A stretch of DNA of 64,000 nucleotides from Boothiomyces macroporosus (GCA_027604185.1 JADGKB010000019.1:93432-157431); one strand, 5' to 3'. Shown: positions 12,517 through 22,877, numbered from the stretch's first letter. Notes: generated by a model from the letters alone, not told the origin. Program-made: numbers and translations.

Positions 12517-13951
12517 TCAAACAGCTTCCACCCTTGCAGCTAGAATTTTCAAGTTTTCCCGCCCGTAGACGTTTCTTGGTGTTGGATACATCAAACCTAC
12601 AATTAACTTGGCTCACCTTTCGCGCCTAATTCGTCACCATAGTTCTAAATTAGTAAATTCTTACAGTTTTATCTGCCAGACGTTTAGGTCCCATACCTTT
12701 TCTTCCTGTTGGGTCTCTAATTGTTGGAACGCCAAAGACATGTTCTTGACCAAACTGACCGAGAATACGACTTTTCGCTGCACTGCTTCCTCCAATTTCA
12801 TCTTCCGTAATCTTTTTTGAAATCTTAGAGTCTTCTAATGGACCTAGCTTTGGAACGATATGTCTTTGCAAATCCAAGTCATCGGTATGTTTCATGGTAA
12901 TACCAGCAGGAGGACGTTTATCATTATCAATTTTAACATAGGTTGTAGTATAGTTTTTTGTTACATTTCCTAGTAAATCTGATACGTGGATATCTTTAAT
13001 TGGATGTTTTACTCCAAAGGTATGGTTTGGTGGCAGATGCGCTAGCGTACTCTTCAATCTATATTAACTAGGCTTACGGGTCGAATACTTTTCCGATTTC
13101 TGGTTGATGTCGGTCAAGGAAAGCTGCTAATCCTGCGCTAATGATCTTTTGCTCCAGCTCCCTAAATTTAAATATCCAATACCTTCTTCTGTTTTCTTTC
13201 CAGTATAGAGCTTCTTTGACTTTTCCCCCATCGTTGGCTATTCTTTTCATTTCGACAGACTCTCTGTATTCTGCTGGAGTCCAGTCTGCAGGATAATGCT
13301 TCTTTTGCTCTCCAGGACCGTAAGATCCATGTGATAGAATGTATCTCTGTTTTATTAGCGGGTCTTCTTCTGGTTTCTTTGGAGGATACATGATCTTTCC
13401 GACAGACTCGTCTTTAATAAAACATCAAATACCTAATTGAGTTACCTTTCCAAATCTAAATGAGTCGGTTTTTGTGAATTCTGGCAGTACGGCATCGTTT
13501 CCCGTTGACCTCCCCAGTATCTGATGCTCTTTTCTATGATAGGCACGTTCGCGATTATCCTCCATTTCCTATCGTTACCTCTGCTTACTTGTAACAGCGG
13601 GTTCAATCGATTAGGAGATAAAACATCCACAGCCTAAATCAGATTTTTGCTTACAGAGTCGACGGATTTCATTCTTACCCCATGTGTCAAATCTTTGATT
13701 TTTTCAATTTCATCCATCACATTTCCTCTTTGTCCATACTTTTCCAAACTACTAGCCACATACTTTTCTTTTGAATACTGGATTAGTTTCATTTACGTTT
13801 GTTTTGTAGTTCCAGTCAAAGCAAACCTTTGCGCAAAGGTTTTTATCAACATGCACACTCGTTCCCGCCTTAATTAGCGATAATTTACAGCTGGAACTTC
13901 TGGATGTGAATCAGGTCTTGGCCCCAAGAATCGCTTTGGTTTTAAAGACAT
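12517..13951 (-). CDS. EFHB/CFAP21-like flagellar protein
   Basis: EFHB (CFAP21) is an inner-lumen protein of axonemal doublet microtubules. The spliced product of about 420 residues carries LPPNHTFGVKHP, FGQEHVFGVPTIRDPTGRKG and a C-terminal NYGDELGAKGLMYP, all typical of EFHB. The calcium-binding EF-hand loops of the animal protein are not evident, so this may be a shorter relative. Eight introns of 19-21 nt join nine exons. One assignment was delicate: near 13410 the protein reads through GKVTQLDESVGK, and only the 21-nt piece ending TTAAAG is removed. Start at MSLKPKRFLGPRPDSHPE. It precedes CCDC112-like on the same strand. Confidence 0.62.
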
Positions 13952-14007
13952 TTGCTAAAAAAGTTGAATTTCATGACATCATTAACTAAACGTAATCATA
14001 AAGTATA

Positions 14008-15340
14008 TTAGCGATTAATGTCTTTGGACCATGCAGGAATAGCTCTACCATGGCCATAGATGGGAATGTATAGTAGATTATCCATACTGCTTGCTGAATT
14101 TTGCTTTTGGAGCATACTCGCGGTAGGCTTGAAGATTCTTTCTGGATCGTGTTTAATATTCACTTGCACCTAGTGTTAGAGAGATTCAACTTTTTCTGTT
14201 AGCTTTGCTAGCCTTGCCAGCTTTTCACGCTCCTCTTCCTCCTTTTTCAGTCTAATAGATGCTCTCTTTTCCACATACCGATCTTGCAGCAGCTTTTGCT
14301 TCATTTTCATTAAGCGATGATTCACGCTAGTTTGTTTGACCACTGGAGGCGGTTCTTTTTTCTCCGTCTCTTCTTTGCGTTTCTGCAATAATTGTCGTTT
14401 ATATTCCTGCTTTTCCTTTTCAATTTTTTTCTTTTCTAATTCTGCCTGCTTTAGCTTTTCTTTTAATTCATTCTGCTTTCTTGATTCTTCATTCTTTGCC
14501 TTTCTCCAAAGTAGGACTTGGTATTTTTGCATTTCCCGCTCTTCTTGGGATTGGCTTTTATCAACCTTTTGAGTTTTCTCTTGTTTAGGTATCAGTTCAT
14601 CTTTGGGTTTGTTTTTCCACAGTTGAATTGCGTCTTTGTTTGCCTTGTATTTTTCGTCGTACTCTCTAAACCATTCATCGTGCGCTTGTGCTTCCTCATA
14701 GCTGACCAGTGGTAATTTCTTTGCACAGATTCGATACAACTTGTCGCCTTGATACTTTCTGGCTAATTTCACGAATGCTTGGTGGTTGGAAGTCTCCCAA
14801 CCTCCTTCATGTCCGTATTTTCCTGCAAACTTTTGGAACTCCACAACTTCAGGCAATAAGTTGGAAGTATGCTCGTTAATCTTTCCCAAGGTTGTTGGAT
14901 TCTTTACCAGGGACACACTATCAGCTTTATCTATTCCTGACTGGATTGTTTTTATTTCTAACGACAGCAATCTCTCTTGATCCAGCAAATCTTTCATTGA
15001 ATCTCTTTGATGTTCTTTTAGAATGAGGATCTTGCATTCAATAGCTTCCATCATTTCCTTAATTGAGCCCAAATCTACTATTATCATAAAGTACAATTAG
15101 ACCCAAGTTGTGGGTTCGCGACTACTTGCTGAAATTCTTTAATCGATCTTTGAATACTGTTCAACTGAGTGTTTTCTTCTGGATCTGTGTTAGATATTCT
15201 TACGATTCTCTCCTTTGATCAAATCAAAAGAAGGCGGAAGGATCCCAAGATCAATCAGCCGCTTAAAAATTCCATTAATTTCTTTTTCTAGGAGTGTTAC
15301 TCTTTAATAAACCAAGAAATTACTTTGGTGTGATGGTCAT
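14008..15340 (-). CDS. CCDC112-like coiled-coil protein
   Basis: CCDC112 is a centriolar-satellite/basal-body coiled-coil protein. The central block EFQKFAGKYGHEGGWETSNH and the following HDEWFREYDEKYKANKDAI match the family. A long Lys/Glu-rich coiled coil comes next, and the C-terminus has the family signature: a KHDPERIFKPT motif, then IPIYGHGRAIPAWSKD. Four introns: 22 nt, 19 nt, 20 nt (a 17-nt alternative at a TAGTAG acceptor) and 21 nt. The last has the unusual donor GTTGAA. Start at 15340, immediately downstream of an AACGCGAA motif. Confidence 0.75.
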
Positions 15341-15362
15341 ACAAACGCGAAAAACAAGTTGT

Positions 15363-15833
15363 TTATTCAAGGGATTTATCCTTGTGAAATATACAGTCTT
15401 GGGATATTGATTCATGTGAAGTACAATTACAATTAGGGGTTTGTAACCAGTAGCGATGGAACTCCGAGTTCATTTGAAACCCCCATATATTCTGAATTGC
15501 GTATTCAATCTTTTCAATTGCATTAGATATCAGCTTGCTGCTTTTTATCCTATCCTCGCTCTTGGGCAGCTCATTTATTACTGCTGCTAGCTTAAATACT
15601 CTTTCCATTGCAGTATGAAGTCCTACAAGGTTCTTGATTTGTGACTGAGATAGCTCGTTGCGTATCGCTAGAGCATATCCAATCATTTGCACTCTACCTT
15701 TATGGTCAAAGTAGCAACATGCCTTGGCAATATCATGCGTATATTTTGCGCCGTATTGCTGGCAGAACAGTTGATATTCAGGTGTCGTTGCTAGCTTCTG
15801 TAAATGTTGATCAATTTGGTTTATTTCTGGCAT
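15363..15833 (-). CDS. Small Cys/His protein of unknown function
   Basis: Single exon, 156 residues, ATG start. The body is helical and the C-terminus reads YWLQTPNCNCTSHESISQDC followed by IFH. This gives a C-x-C-x9-C-x2-H arrangement that could bind a metal. I do not recognise the family. It ends 23 bp from the CCDC112-like start on the same strand. The base composition and codon use look like the host genes. Confidence 0.55.
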   Translation of the reverse strand: MPEINQIDQHLQKLATTPEYQLFCQQYGAKYTHDIAKACCYFDHKGRVQMIGYALAIRNELSQSQIKNLVGLHTAMERVFKLAAVINELPKSEDRIKSSKLISNAIEKIEYAIQNIWGFQMNSEFHRYWLQTPNCNCTSHESISQDCIFHKDKSLE

Positions 15834-16478
15834 TTGCTCAAGTTTTTCGTCAAACTTCCATCGTAAATCTCTTCTGACTCATCTCAAACATGTGACATTG
15901 TACAATATTTGAGCATTTGACAGGTCATTTGAGAGGTGTATGGCGACAACTCATGCGCGGATGTAGCGAGATTATCTCATAAGCAAATATAACCGTTATA
16001 GTAGTAAGTTTAAATCTACAGAATTTATGCAACGTGGCGAGACCGTGAACAATTTCAACATCAATGCCGCTCTTCAATGAGACATATTTAGACTCCGAAT
16101 TCATTATAGGCTAAAAGGTAGTGTCAGCTTGTGCTCTATCTGCTCATTCAAGAGAAAGGGCTAGCAGTTGGTTTTTCGGGTAATTCCTGGAAACTCTCAC
16201 CAAGTGATTTCAGTTAGAGTAGTCTAAGGCTAATTTAATTCCTGAAAGCATTTGATAGTGAGGCCAAGCTCCTCTGTTGCCTTATGGATCATGATGGACC
16301 TTGCTCTCAAGTAAATAAAGTTTGGCGGAATAGTATTCTTTGATTTGTACAATGGATATATTGCTTCACGTAAATATTGCATCCCTGCGGCGAGCAGATG
16401 TCACAATAATAATAGTGGACTGATCCAGTGTACTTACCAATGCACTCAGTTGATTGATAGATTTCCTAATTGGAGACC
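15834..16478. other. Gap with unresolved minus-strand coding fragments
   Basis: No complete gene seen. On the minus strand, open pieces at roughly 16240-16390 (REAIYPLYKSKNTIPPNF...) and 16165-16215 (ESFQELPEKPTASPFS, then stop) look protein-like but cannot be joined by introns of the local type. A 59-codon ORF also starts near 16107 on the minus strand. It may be a decayed gene, or a gene with a structure I could not solve. Confidence 0.3.
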
Positions 16479-17308
16479 ATGGATTTGCGGCTGACTTTTT
16501 CTTCCCCAGCAATGTATGTAACTCTGGTTTACTTGGGAGGTAACTATTCCTTAACCAGTAATTCTTTTACCCGCATTGAGTTACTGTATGCTACTCCACC
16601 ATTGGATTTCAAAATTTTCCCTGTTCATTTATGCGCTCACAGTTAGTTACACAGTCGTAAATCTATACAAAAGCGTTAATACAAACCCAGGATATGTGAA
16701 GCAGATGGAGTGTAAAACACCACTTACAGATGCGCTAATGGATGACTTGCTGTCGAAATACTGTCGGGATTGCGATTCAGATAAACCATCCAGGGCACAC
16801 CATTGCCGGAAATGCAGACGTTGTATTCATCGATTCGATCATCACTGTATTTGGATAAATAATTGTGTTGGATACTATAACCAAGGACATTTTATCCGGT
16901 TAATCTATGGTGCAACATTACTCTGCATTCAGTCACTGGTACTATTGGGATATGGTCTGATGCATTTATTGCAAGCTGCTGAGGAGGACTATACATTTAT
17001 TGAGGTACTCTATTCTAATTCAGGTTCTTTTGCTAGGCTCACTTTTAATTTTTCTCGTTCCTACCACAACAATCCTCTCAATGCTTTGCTACAACCAAAC
17101 TATACTTTTAATCAATAATCGAACGACTGTGGAGAACCTATCGTATATCGACGACAAAGAGATGGGAGTAGAGAAAAGTAATCCCTACGATTTGGGTTGG
17201 ATTATCAATGTCAAGCAAATACTTGGTGATAATATATGGCTATGGATGGTTCCAAAAGATATGAAGCCAAAGGGAAACTATGAGTTGGCTGATCCATACT
17301 ACTTTTAA
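16479..17308 (+). CDS. DHHC-type protein S-palmitoyltransferase
   Basis: Attaches palmitate to cysteines of membrane-associated proteins. Order: TM1-TM2 (residues about 10-55), the Cys-rich domain CRDCDSDKPSRAHHCRKC with catalytic DHHC at about residues 114-117 (RFDHHCIWINNCVG), TM3-TM4, then the TTVE and NPYDLG motifs of the family's cytosolic tail. Two 19-nt introns: 16540-16558 and 17005-17023. Start at the first in-frame ATG after a stop; the first exon supplies the beginning of TM1. Which human or yeast paralogue it matches is not decided. Confidence 0.88.
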
Positions 17309-17318
17309 TATAAATAGT

Positions 17319-18944
17319 TTATTGCATTAAATCTCGTACTCTTGGATCACTTTTTAACAGCTCAACTACTGCTTCGTGCCCATTTTCAAGCGCATTCTTT
17401 AGCGCTTCATTATTACCAGCAGTAGGATCAACTTTATCATTTTCTAATAATAGGTTTACAATATCATAATGTCCAAGTTTGGCAGCAGTCTTGATTGAAA
17501 AGTTGTCTTGTGCCGATGCATCTACTCGTTCATCCTGTAATAGTAATCTCACTATTTCTATAAAATCAGGCTTGGCGCGATTGGCATAGTAGCCATATCT
17601 GTCTGTGAAACATTGCACTGCGTGTCTTATTGCATAGTTTAAATTGGCAGAGGGGTCTACTCTTTTGTCTGCCAGCAGTAGCTGGAAAATGTGCAGGTGA
17701 CCTTCATTTGCAGCTGTTCTAATTGGTAAATTATCATCTGCTGCAATATCAACTCTATCATCATCAATAAGTAGTTTGACGATATCATAGTGTCCATGCC
17801 TGCATGCCCAAACTAAAGCAGCGTTATTTTGAGCCGCAGGGTTAACCCTTTGATCTTTGATGAGTAGTTCCACAATTTCAGTGTGGCCATTATGTGCTGC
17901 TGATTTAACAGCTTTATCATTTTCAGCAGACGGATCAACTTCAGGTAATTGTAGTAGATACCGCACCAAATCTTCATACCCTTTATCTGCAGCATTTTTA
18001 ATCAAAAAGTTGTTATTATCGTTTGCTTTTATCCTTCCATCTTTGAGTAATATTTCTAGAACATTTACTGAAATGGTGTTGGTGATCGCGACGTTGTTTA
18101 ATGAAGGATCCACTCTACCGTCTTCTAGTAAAAGTTTCACAATTCCTGTATGGCCCTTGTTACATGCAAATCGAAGAGCAAGATTGTTACTATCACACGG
18201 ATCCACTCTGGGATCTTGAAGTAAAGTTTTCACAACCTGATATTTACCAGTTTGAGAAGCCAGTATGACCGCTGCATTGTGCATAGTAGACGGATCTACT
18301 CTAGAATCTTTGAGGTACAGCTTTACTAATTCCAAATGCCCATATTTAGCTGCATTTCGGATACAGCAATTGTAATTAACACCTGGATTAACTTGAGGGT
18401 TTTCAAGCAGAATTTTGGCGATTTCAGAGAACCCTCGGTCAGTAGCGATTCGAATTGCCATATTATCGTCGAATGTAACATCAACTGGAAAGTACTTTAG
18501 CATCTGACAGACTGCTGAACTAGACCCGCTTTCAACTATTTTCAAGAATATCCTGTTCAGCTCAACTTTATCCACATTGTCAGTATTTTGAATCAAATCT
18601 ATTGCTATCCAAGGGTGGAGTTTAATTTTCGGTTCCAGCAACTTTTTCAGTCCCAATAATTTTGTGTCGTTGACGATAGTCGGGTATTTTAACGACCTTT
18701 TGAATTGACAATAGTGACCATTCACCAAGCAAAACAGAAATGTATCCTGATTTATATCTTCTGATAGCAGTACCATATATTCGGAAGGATCTTTTGCCAC
18801 TATCAATTCGCACGATTGGTAGTAGTATTTGAATCTGAAATGCGGCAGTGAGAAATCGCTTCTAATTGCGAATTTGATCTGCAGGAATTCCAGGTAATTT
18901 AAATGCTTTATGATTATGCCTAATTCGTTGAGTATTTTTTGCAT
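17319..18944 (-). CDS. Ankyrin-repeat protein 1
   Basis: Single exon, 541 residues. The first 150 residues are helical and of unknown type. From about residue 155 there are roughly eleven ankyrin repeats of the style LLLxDxRVDPSxxNNxAIRxAAxxGH. This pattern marks large ankyrin families in early-diverging fungi and in giant viruses. A second protein of the same architecture lies at 49123-51147. It is a binding scaffold; partner unknown. Its start is 56 bp from the left end of the AT-rich island. No intron found. Confidence 0.85.
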   Translation of the reverse strand: MQKILNELGIIIKHLNYLEFLQIKFAIRSDFSLPHFRFKYYYQSCELIVAKDPSEYMVLLSEDINQDTFLFCLVNGHYCQFKRSLKYPTIVNDTKLLGLKKLLEPKIKLHPWIAIDLIQNTDNVDKVELNRIFLKIVESGSSSAVCQMLKYFPVDVTFDDNMAIRIATDRGFSEIAKILLENPQVNPGVNYNCCIRNAAKYGHLELVKLYLKDSRVDPSTMHNAAVILASQTGKYQVVKTLLQDPRVDPCDSNNLALRFACNKGHTGIVKLLLEDGRVDPSLNNVAITNTISVNVLEILLKDGRIKANDNNNFLIKNAADKGYEDLVRYLLQLPEVDPSAENDKAVKSAAHNGHTEIVELLIKDQRVNPAAQNNAALVWACRHGHYDIVKLLIDDDRVDIAADDNLPIRTAANEGHLHIFQLLLADKRVDPSANLNYAIRHAVQCFTDRYGYYANRAKPDFIEIVRLLLQDERVDASAQDNFSIKTAAKLGHYDIVNLLLENDKVDPTAGNNEALKNALENGHEAVVELLKSDPRVRDLMQ

Positions 18945-19000
18945 TTGGGATTAGGGGTGGAAAAAGTCTGGTGAGCTAAATTTTGGTTCCAATTAGAATT

Positions 19001-19049
19001 GGGGGTTTCAAAACGCTAAAATTTTTTAGATGTACAACCAGAAAAATGT
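19001..19049 (+). repeat. Left terminal inverted repeat
   Basis: Begins GGGGGTTTCAAAACG and ends CCAGAAAAATGT. It pairs with 31298-31346 at 45 of 49 positions. A hairpin GTCATGTG-TAAAAT-CACATGAC follows at 19119-19140. Confidence 0.8.
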
Positions 19050-19259
19050 CAGCCACCATCCAAAATTTTTGATTGTTGCAAAAGGGCGTTCAAAACAGAA
19101 TGAAAATTGTTTGTTATTGTCATGTGTAAAATCACATGACATCTTGATTTTGATTGGTCATTTTTTGTGTAACATCTGATGGTGAGGTATTTTTTTAGGT
19201 ATAACTAATAAATATAGAAACACGTGATTTTTAACTATAAAGCTCATTAAAATTTCCAT

Positions 19260-19697
19260 ATGAAAAAAAACATGGATAAAATTAAAAATTCTATCATAAG
19301 ATTGACTGAAGAATATACTCCCCCAAATGACAGGCAAGGAATTTTATCTGGATTGCAAATATGGTTACGAAATTACACTCAAGAAATTTCACGAGTACCA
19401 CCAACCTTTAACGAGATTAGCTTTACTCAACCTCGACCAATATCCGATCATTCAAATCTAGCACAATTTTCACAAATCCCTAACTTACCAATTCCATTAC
19501 AAATTGGGTTTCCTAATATGAATGCTGAAATTTCTCAGATTAATAATGCTAGTGGGACCTTAGGTGTTACAATAGAAACAATGCAAAGATGGTTAAGAGA
19601 TTTCCAAAGATATGATCCTAGATTTGGTTATGTTAAACAATTTGAAATCACTCTTGGAAACAGAACTACTCATGTAGTTTTCTTTAAATCTGAATAA
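19260..19697 (+). CDS. Island hypothetical protein, 145 aa
   Basis: Intronless, starts MKKNMDKIKNSIIRL. A short helical N-terminus is followed by a Pro/Ile-rich stretch and a C-terminal block (GVTIETMQRWLRDFQRYDPR, then LGNRTTHVVFF). No family recognised. First gene inside the left inverted repeat, preceded by a CACGTG motif about 38 bp upstream. Confidence 0.45.
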   Translation: MKKNMDKIKNSIIRLTEEYTPPNDRQGILSGLQIWLRNYTQEISRVPPTFNEISFTQPRPISDHSNLAQFSQIPNLPIPLQIGFPNMNAEISQINNASGTLGVTIETMQRWLRDFQRYDPRFGYVKQFEITLGNRTTHVVFFKSE

Positions 19698-19743
19698 ATC
19701 CAAATTTTGGTATTTAGTGTGTGATATTAAAATATGATTTATA

Positions 19744-19749
19744 ACGCGT
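19744..19749. promoter_or_regulatory. ACGCGT box 39 bp upstream of island ORF 19789
   Basis: ATAACGCGTTTAATG followed by TATAAT-like sequence before the ATG at 19789. The same hexamer occurs at 21909 and 24348 in the island, and at 5442, 8519 and 59706 outside it. Confidence 0.3.
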
Positions 19750-19788
19750 TTAATGTTAAACTTTATTTGTATAATAAAATTATAAGAG

Positions 19789-20001
19789 ATGACAGGTCAG
19801 TATGATATGATGATTAATATTGTAGATGATAATATAACAGATGTATATTATAAGGACGGTATTAAATTAAATAAATTAAATAATGAGGATTTAGAAATAG
19901 AAAAGTTTCTATTAGATATAAATGACAACTCATACTTTGGGGGTATTCATTATGTGAATAACAAGTATATACTTGTATATAAAAATATGACAAAAAAATA
20001 A
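19789..20001 (+). CDS. Island small protein, 70 aa
   Basis: Starts MTGQYDMMINIVDDNITDVY; acidic in the middle, ends YKNMTKK. Its stop codon lies inside the left arm of a perfect 35-bp palindrome. No family recognised. A real gene is plausible because promoter-like TATA sequence and an ACGCGT box precede it, but the length alone proves little. Confidence 0.35.
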   Translation: MTGQYDMMINIVDDNITDVYYKDGIKLNKLNNEDLEIEKFLLDINDNSYFGGIHYVNNKYILVYKNMTKK

Positions 20002-20066
20002 TCGAATAAAGTTAAAATTCACGTGCAATATCACGTGAATTTTAACTTTATTCGATTATTTTTTTG
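19991..20066. repeat. Perfect 35-bp inverted repeat (hairpin), 6-nt loop
   Basis: Left arm 19991-20025 and right arm 20032-20066 are exact reverse complements; loop CAATAT. The arms meet at CACGTG...CACGTG. It sits at the end of the 19789 ORF and before the convergent kinase-like gene, and could act as a bidirectional 3'-end signal. Confidence 0.85.
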
Positions 20067-20199
20067 TGTAACATTGAAGTGTCAGTAAAGGAACCTACTA
20101 AGGATTTTAACCTGTTTCAAAAGCAGATGTATATGAATAGTTGCTTCTTTGGTAAATTATCTTTTGGGAATTCAGTGATGTATTTATGTCCTTGTTTAT

Positions 20200-21141
20200 T
20201 CAATTGTTTAATATCTGTAACAAGCCACCTACACCATGAGGGAATTTATAACCATCATTTTTAAGGATATTCCATAAACACTGTTTGCATTCATTAAGTG
20301 TTAATGGGTTTTGATTATTAATCAAAGAGATTATCTCCGGCGGAACGTCATTAACAAACAGATGATCGTCGATAAAATTGTTCAATCCTTCGCGGTCTCT
20401 TCCAAAATTGCTTATTGCTTCTTCATCAGTATTAGGAATATTGGCATCGTTGAAATCAATGAGAAACAATTGTCTATCATTATCAATCATAACGTTTACG
20501 TTCCCTTCTGTACCCAAATCACTGATATCCTGGTGAAATACTCCACATATGTGCGAAGAAGCTAAAGCAAATATTAACGTTTTAAGCCACAAAGTGCGCT
20601 GATCGAAATCGAAATCAATGGCAATATCCCTACACAAGACCTGGCCGTCAATTCTTTTAAAAAACAGCCATAGCAAGCATCGGTCACTGTCATAGGACCA
20701 ACTTCTGAATTGACATAAGGGCATCCAGTCATATTGTCTTGTCCGAAAATTTGAATTAATTTCGGCAATGGCATAATTCCGACGTTCCTGGTTATAAAGT
20801 CCAGGATAAACCTTCGCAACTAGTGCAATTGGGGCAAACCTATGTGTAGCATTAAAAACAGAGAAGGTTCCACCTTGTAAAGGGTTCGCAAGATCTATGT
20901 GAAAATGGTCTACAGGGGTAGGAACTCTATCGGCTATTATCGTTTCAGGACTTAAGTCCCTACGATATTGAACTAAAGCTTGGTAATAGTTGGCGATTTG
21001 ATCGTCAGCATTTGGATCACCGTTTACTACTTTACCTTCCCAAATTGCATATGCACGCTTCTTAACTTCAATTTCAAAGTTTTCATCTTCAAAATCGGTA
21101 CAAGGGTAAGGTTCTATTCGAGCATACTGAAATAAATCCAT
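20200..21141 (-). CDS. Divergent protein-kinase-like protein
   Basis: Intronless, 313 residues from the ATG at 21141. The C-terminal half has a kinase-like catalytic pattern: VAKVYPG (a possible nucleotide-binding Lys), then GVFHQDISDLG (HxD, with Asp as candidate catalytic base), GNVNVM (Asn) and LFLIDFND (a DFG-like metal-binding Asp). The glycine-rich loop is not obvious. Such divergent kinase folds occur as effector domains in Crinkler-type proteins; that link is inference. The upstream region toward the divergent ankyrin gene (21325) contains TTTCGCGTG. Confidence 0.55.
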   Translation of the reverse strand: MDLFQYARIEPYPCTDFEDENFEIEVKKRAYAIWEGKVVNGDPNADDQIANYYQALVQYRRDLSPETIIADRVPTPVDHFHIDLANPLQGGTFSVFNATHRFAPIALVAKVYPGLYNQERRNYAIAEINSNFRTRQYDWMPLCQFRSWSYDSDRCLLWLFFKRIDGQVLCRDIAIDFDFDQRTLWLKTLIFALASSHICGVFHQDISDLGTEGNVNVMIDNDRQLFLIDFNDANIPNTDEEAISNFGRDREGLNNFIDDHLFVNDVPPEIISLINNQNPLTLNECKQCLWNILKNDGYKFPHGVGGLLQILNN

Positions 21142-21324
21142 CACGTTTCTTTTTTAACAGAGCAAATTGAAAAAATGGGCGTCTTGAAATGAGTGATCTC
21201 TGCGCCACACTATGTGACAGGCCACTCCTACGGCTACTCATTTCGCGTGTCACAGAAGTTAGCATTTTATAAATCAATTAAAATTAGTTTAATTTAAAAT
21301 ATATTTCAATAAAAACATTTAATA

Positions 21325-21870
21325 ATGTTTCATTGGTTAACTTATCTTTATATTGATCAATTCATAAAACATTGTAAAGATGATAATTTAATAAAAGCCA
21401 AAAAATTACTTAGATCTAATACTGTTTCCTATCTTAAATGGTTATATAAAGATTTTACATTAGTTGATTGTGAAAATTATTATTTGATTAAATATGCTGC
21501 TAGAAATGGGAAATTTGAATTATTTTCATTTCTATTTGATAACAATGCAAATATTCATATTAATAATGATTACCCATTAAAACAGGCAATAGTGAATAAT
21601 CACATGGAAATAGTCTATTTTATTCTAGATTATGCTAATAGAAATCAACAAAGTAGGATTGCGTTATTGTTATCAGCGCAATTAGGTAATTTTGAATTAC
21701 TTAAACATATTATTGAAACAGGGATATCACCAGATATTGATGATTGTTCAGCTTTGAAATGGGCTATGAAAAATAAACATTATAACATTGTTAAATATCT
21801 AATTGAAATAGGTGCAAATCCAAAAGTTTTACAACAGGTTGATTATGTAACATTGATAAAGGATTTGTAA
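21325..21870 (+). CDS. Island ankyrin-repeat protein
   Basis: Intronless, 181 residues, AT-rich codons. Four to five ankyrin-like units: LIKYAARNGKFELFSFLFDN, then LKQAIVNNHMEIVYFIL, LSAQLGNFELLKHIIETG and LKWAMKNKHYNIVKYLIEIG. The style differs from the VDPS-type ankyrin proteins of the flanks and is closer to ankyrin proteins of large DNA viruses and amoebae. Role unknown. Confidence 0.6.
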   Translation: MFHWLTYLYIDQFIKHCKDDNLIKAKKLLRSNTVSYLKWLYKDFTLVDCENYYLIKYAARNGKFELFSFLFDNNANIHINNDYPLKQAIVNNHMEIVYFILDYANRNQQSRIALLLSAQLGNFELLKHIIETGISPDIDDCSALKWAMKNKHYNIVKYLIEIGANPKVLQQVDYVTLIKDL

Positions 21871-21908
21871 AAATAAAAAGTTGTATTAAAATTTATTTCA
21901 CTGAAATA

Positions 21909-21914
21909 ACGCGT
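21909..21914. promoter_or_regulatory. ACGCGTTTCGCG motif just before ORF 21921
   Basis: ACGCGT fused to TTTCGCG (E2F/MBF-like) and directly followed by the ATG at 21921. Its position inside the leader makes the promoter role uncertain. Confidence 0.25.
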
Positions 21915-21920
21915 TTCGCG

Positions 21921-22877
21921 ATGGATGAATATACAATATTGACAACAAATAAGGGTGGAATTGCCGGAGCAATATTGCGAGAACAACATCAGAGAAAGGA
22001 AAAAGAAGAGCGTTCTTTATCTCTCTTAGAAGCAAAGATTAAACAATGTATTCGTATTAGAAATGGAAGGTTAGCCACAGGATATTTAATACATTATGAA
22101 CATAATATGCGCGCCTTTAACAATAATTTCATAGTGTCTGATAGTTCAGTATGCGACGAAAATTGTACCCGAGAGTTATGTAAAGGGATACGTACAAAAT
22201 TGTTACCAAATATACAAATTGATGCAGATGGTATTAAATCTTTGCATCTTAAAAAGTGGATTAGATTTGTATATTGGGCAGCATTTGGGATTTTCCTAAT
22301 TATACCAGTCCTTGCTGCAGTCGCTGATTTTACACATTTCTTTCCCGCTCCAATAGCTACACTTATATCAACTGTACTTGCATTCTTTGTTGCCCAAGTG
22401 GCCGGTCAATTGTGTCCATATTGGTTCAAGAATGATCAGATAGTAGATTTGCTTAAAGAAAGGCTATTATTTAGTAGTCTCGGGAGATACGCAAAATACG
22501 CAGGTTACTCTGAAGATGAGATTGTAAAATTATTATGGGCTAAAGATGGGAGACGTGGAGCTTTTATAGGAGAAAATGGCTATGGTTTCATGCAAAAAGA
22601 AAATGGAAAATTGGAATTAACAAATGGAGTACCTATAGATATGTTACGATTTCGTAGCTGGTATATATGTAGATCACAAAAAGGTAATCATGTTTTGGTA
22701 AGAGTTACACATGGAGGACTTATTAAAACAAGAGGACCTATTCTTGATGATGGACCAGAAGTATATTATTGTACTGTAGTCAAACAAATCCCATTAATAC
22801 TTCATACTAAATGGGAAATATATAGAATTTCCGATGAAGAAGCGTGGTTTGAAGTAGCTGAAGGTTATTTAGCTTAA
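21921..22877 (+). CDS. Island two-TM protein, 318 aa
   Basis: Intronless. A charged N-terminus (REQHQRKEKEERSLS) precedes two adjacent hydrophobic helices at about residues 113-135 and 142-165 (FGIFLIIPVLAAVADF, ATLISTVLAFFVAQVAG), then a soluble C-terminal half of about 150 residues. No family recognised. It could anchor to an internal membrane with both ends cytosolic. Confidence 0.5.
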   Translation: MDEYTILTTNKGGIAGAILREQHQRKEKEERSLSLLEAKIKQCIRIRNGRLATGYLIHYEHNMRAFNNNFIVSDSSVCDENCTRELCKGIRTKLLPNIQIDADGIKSLHLKKWIRFVYWAAFGIFLIIPVLAAVADFTHFFPAPIATLISTVLAFFVAQVAGQLCPYWFKNDQIVDLLKERLLFSSLGRYAKYAGYSEDEIVKLLWAKDGRRGAFIGENGYGFMQKENGKLELTNGVPIDMLRFRSWYICRSQKGNHVLVRVTHGGLIKTRGPILDDGPEVYYCTVVKQIPLILHTKWEIYRISDEEAWFEVAEGYLA

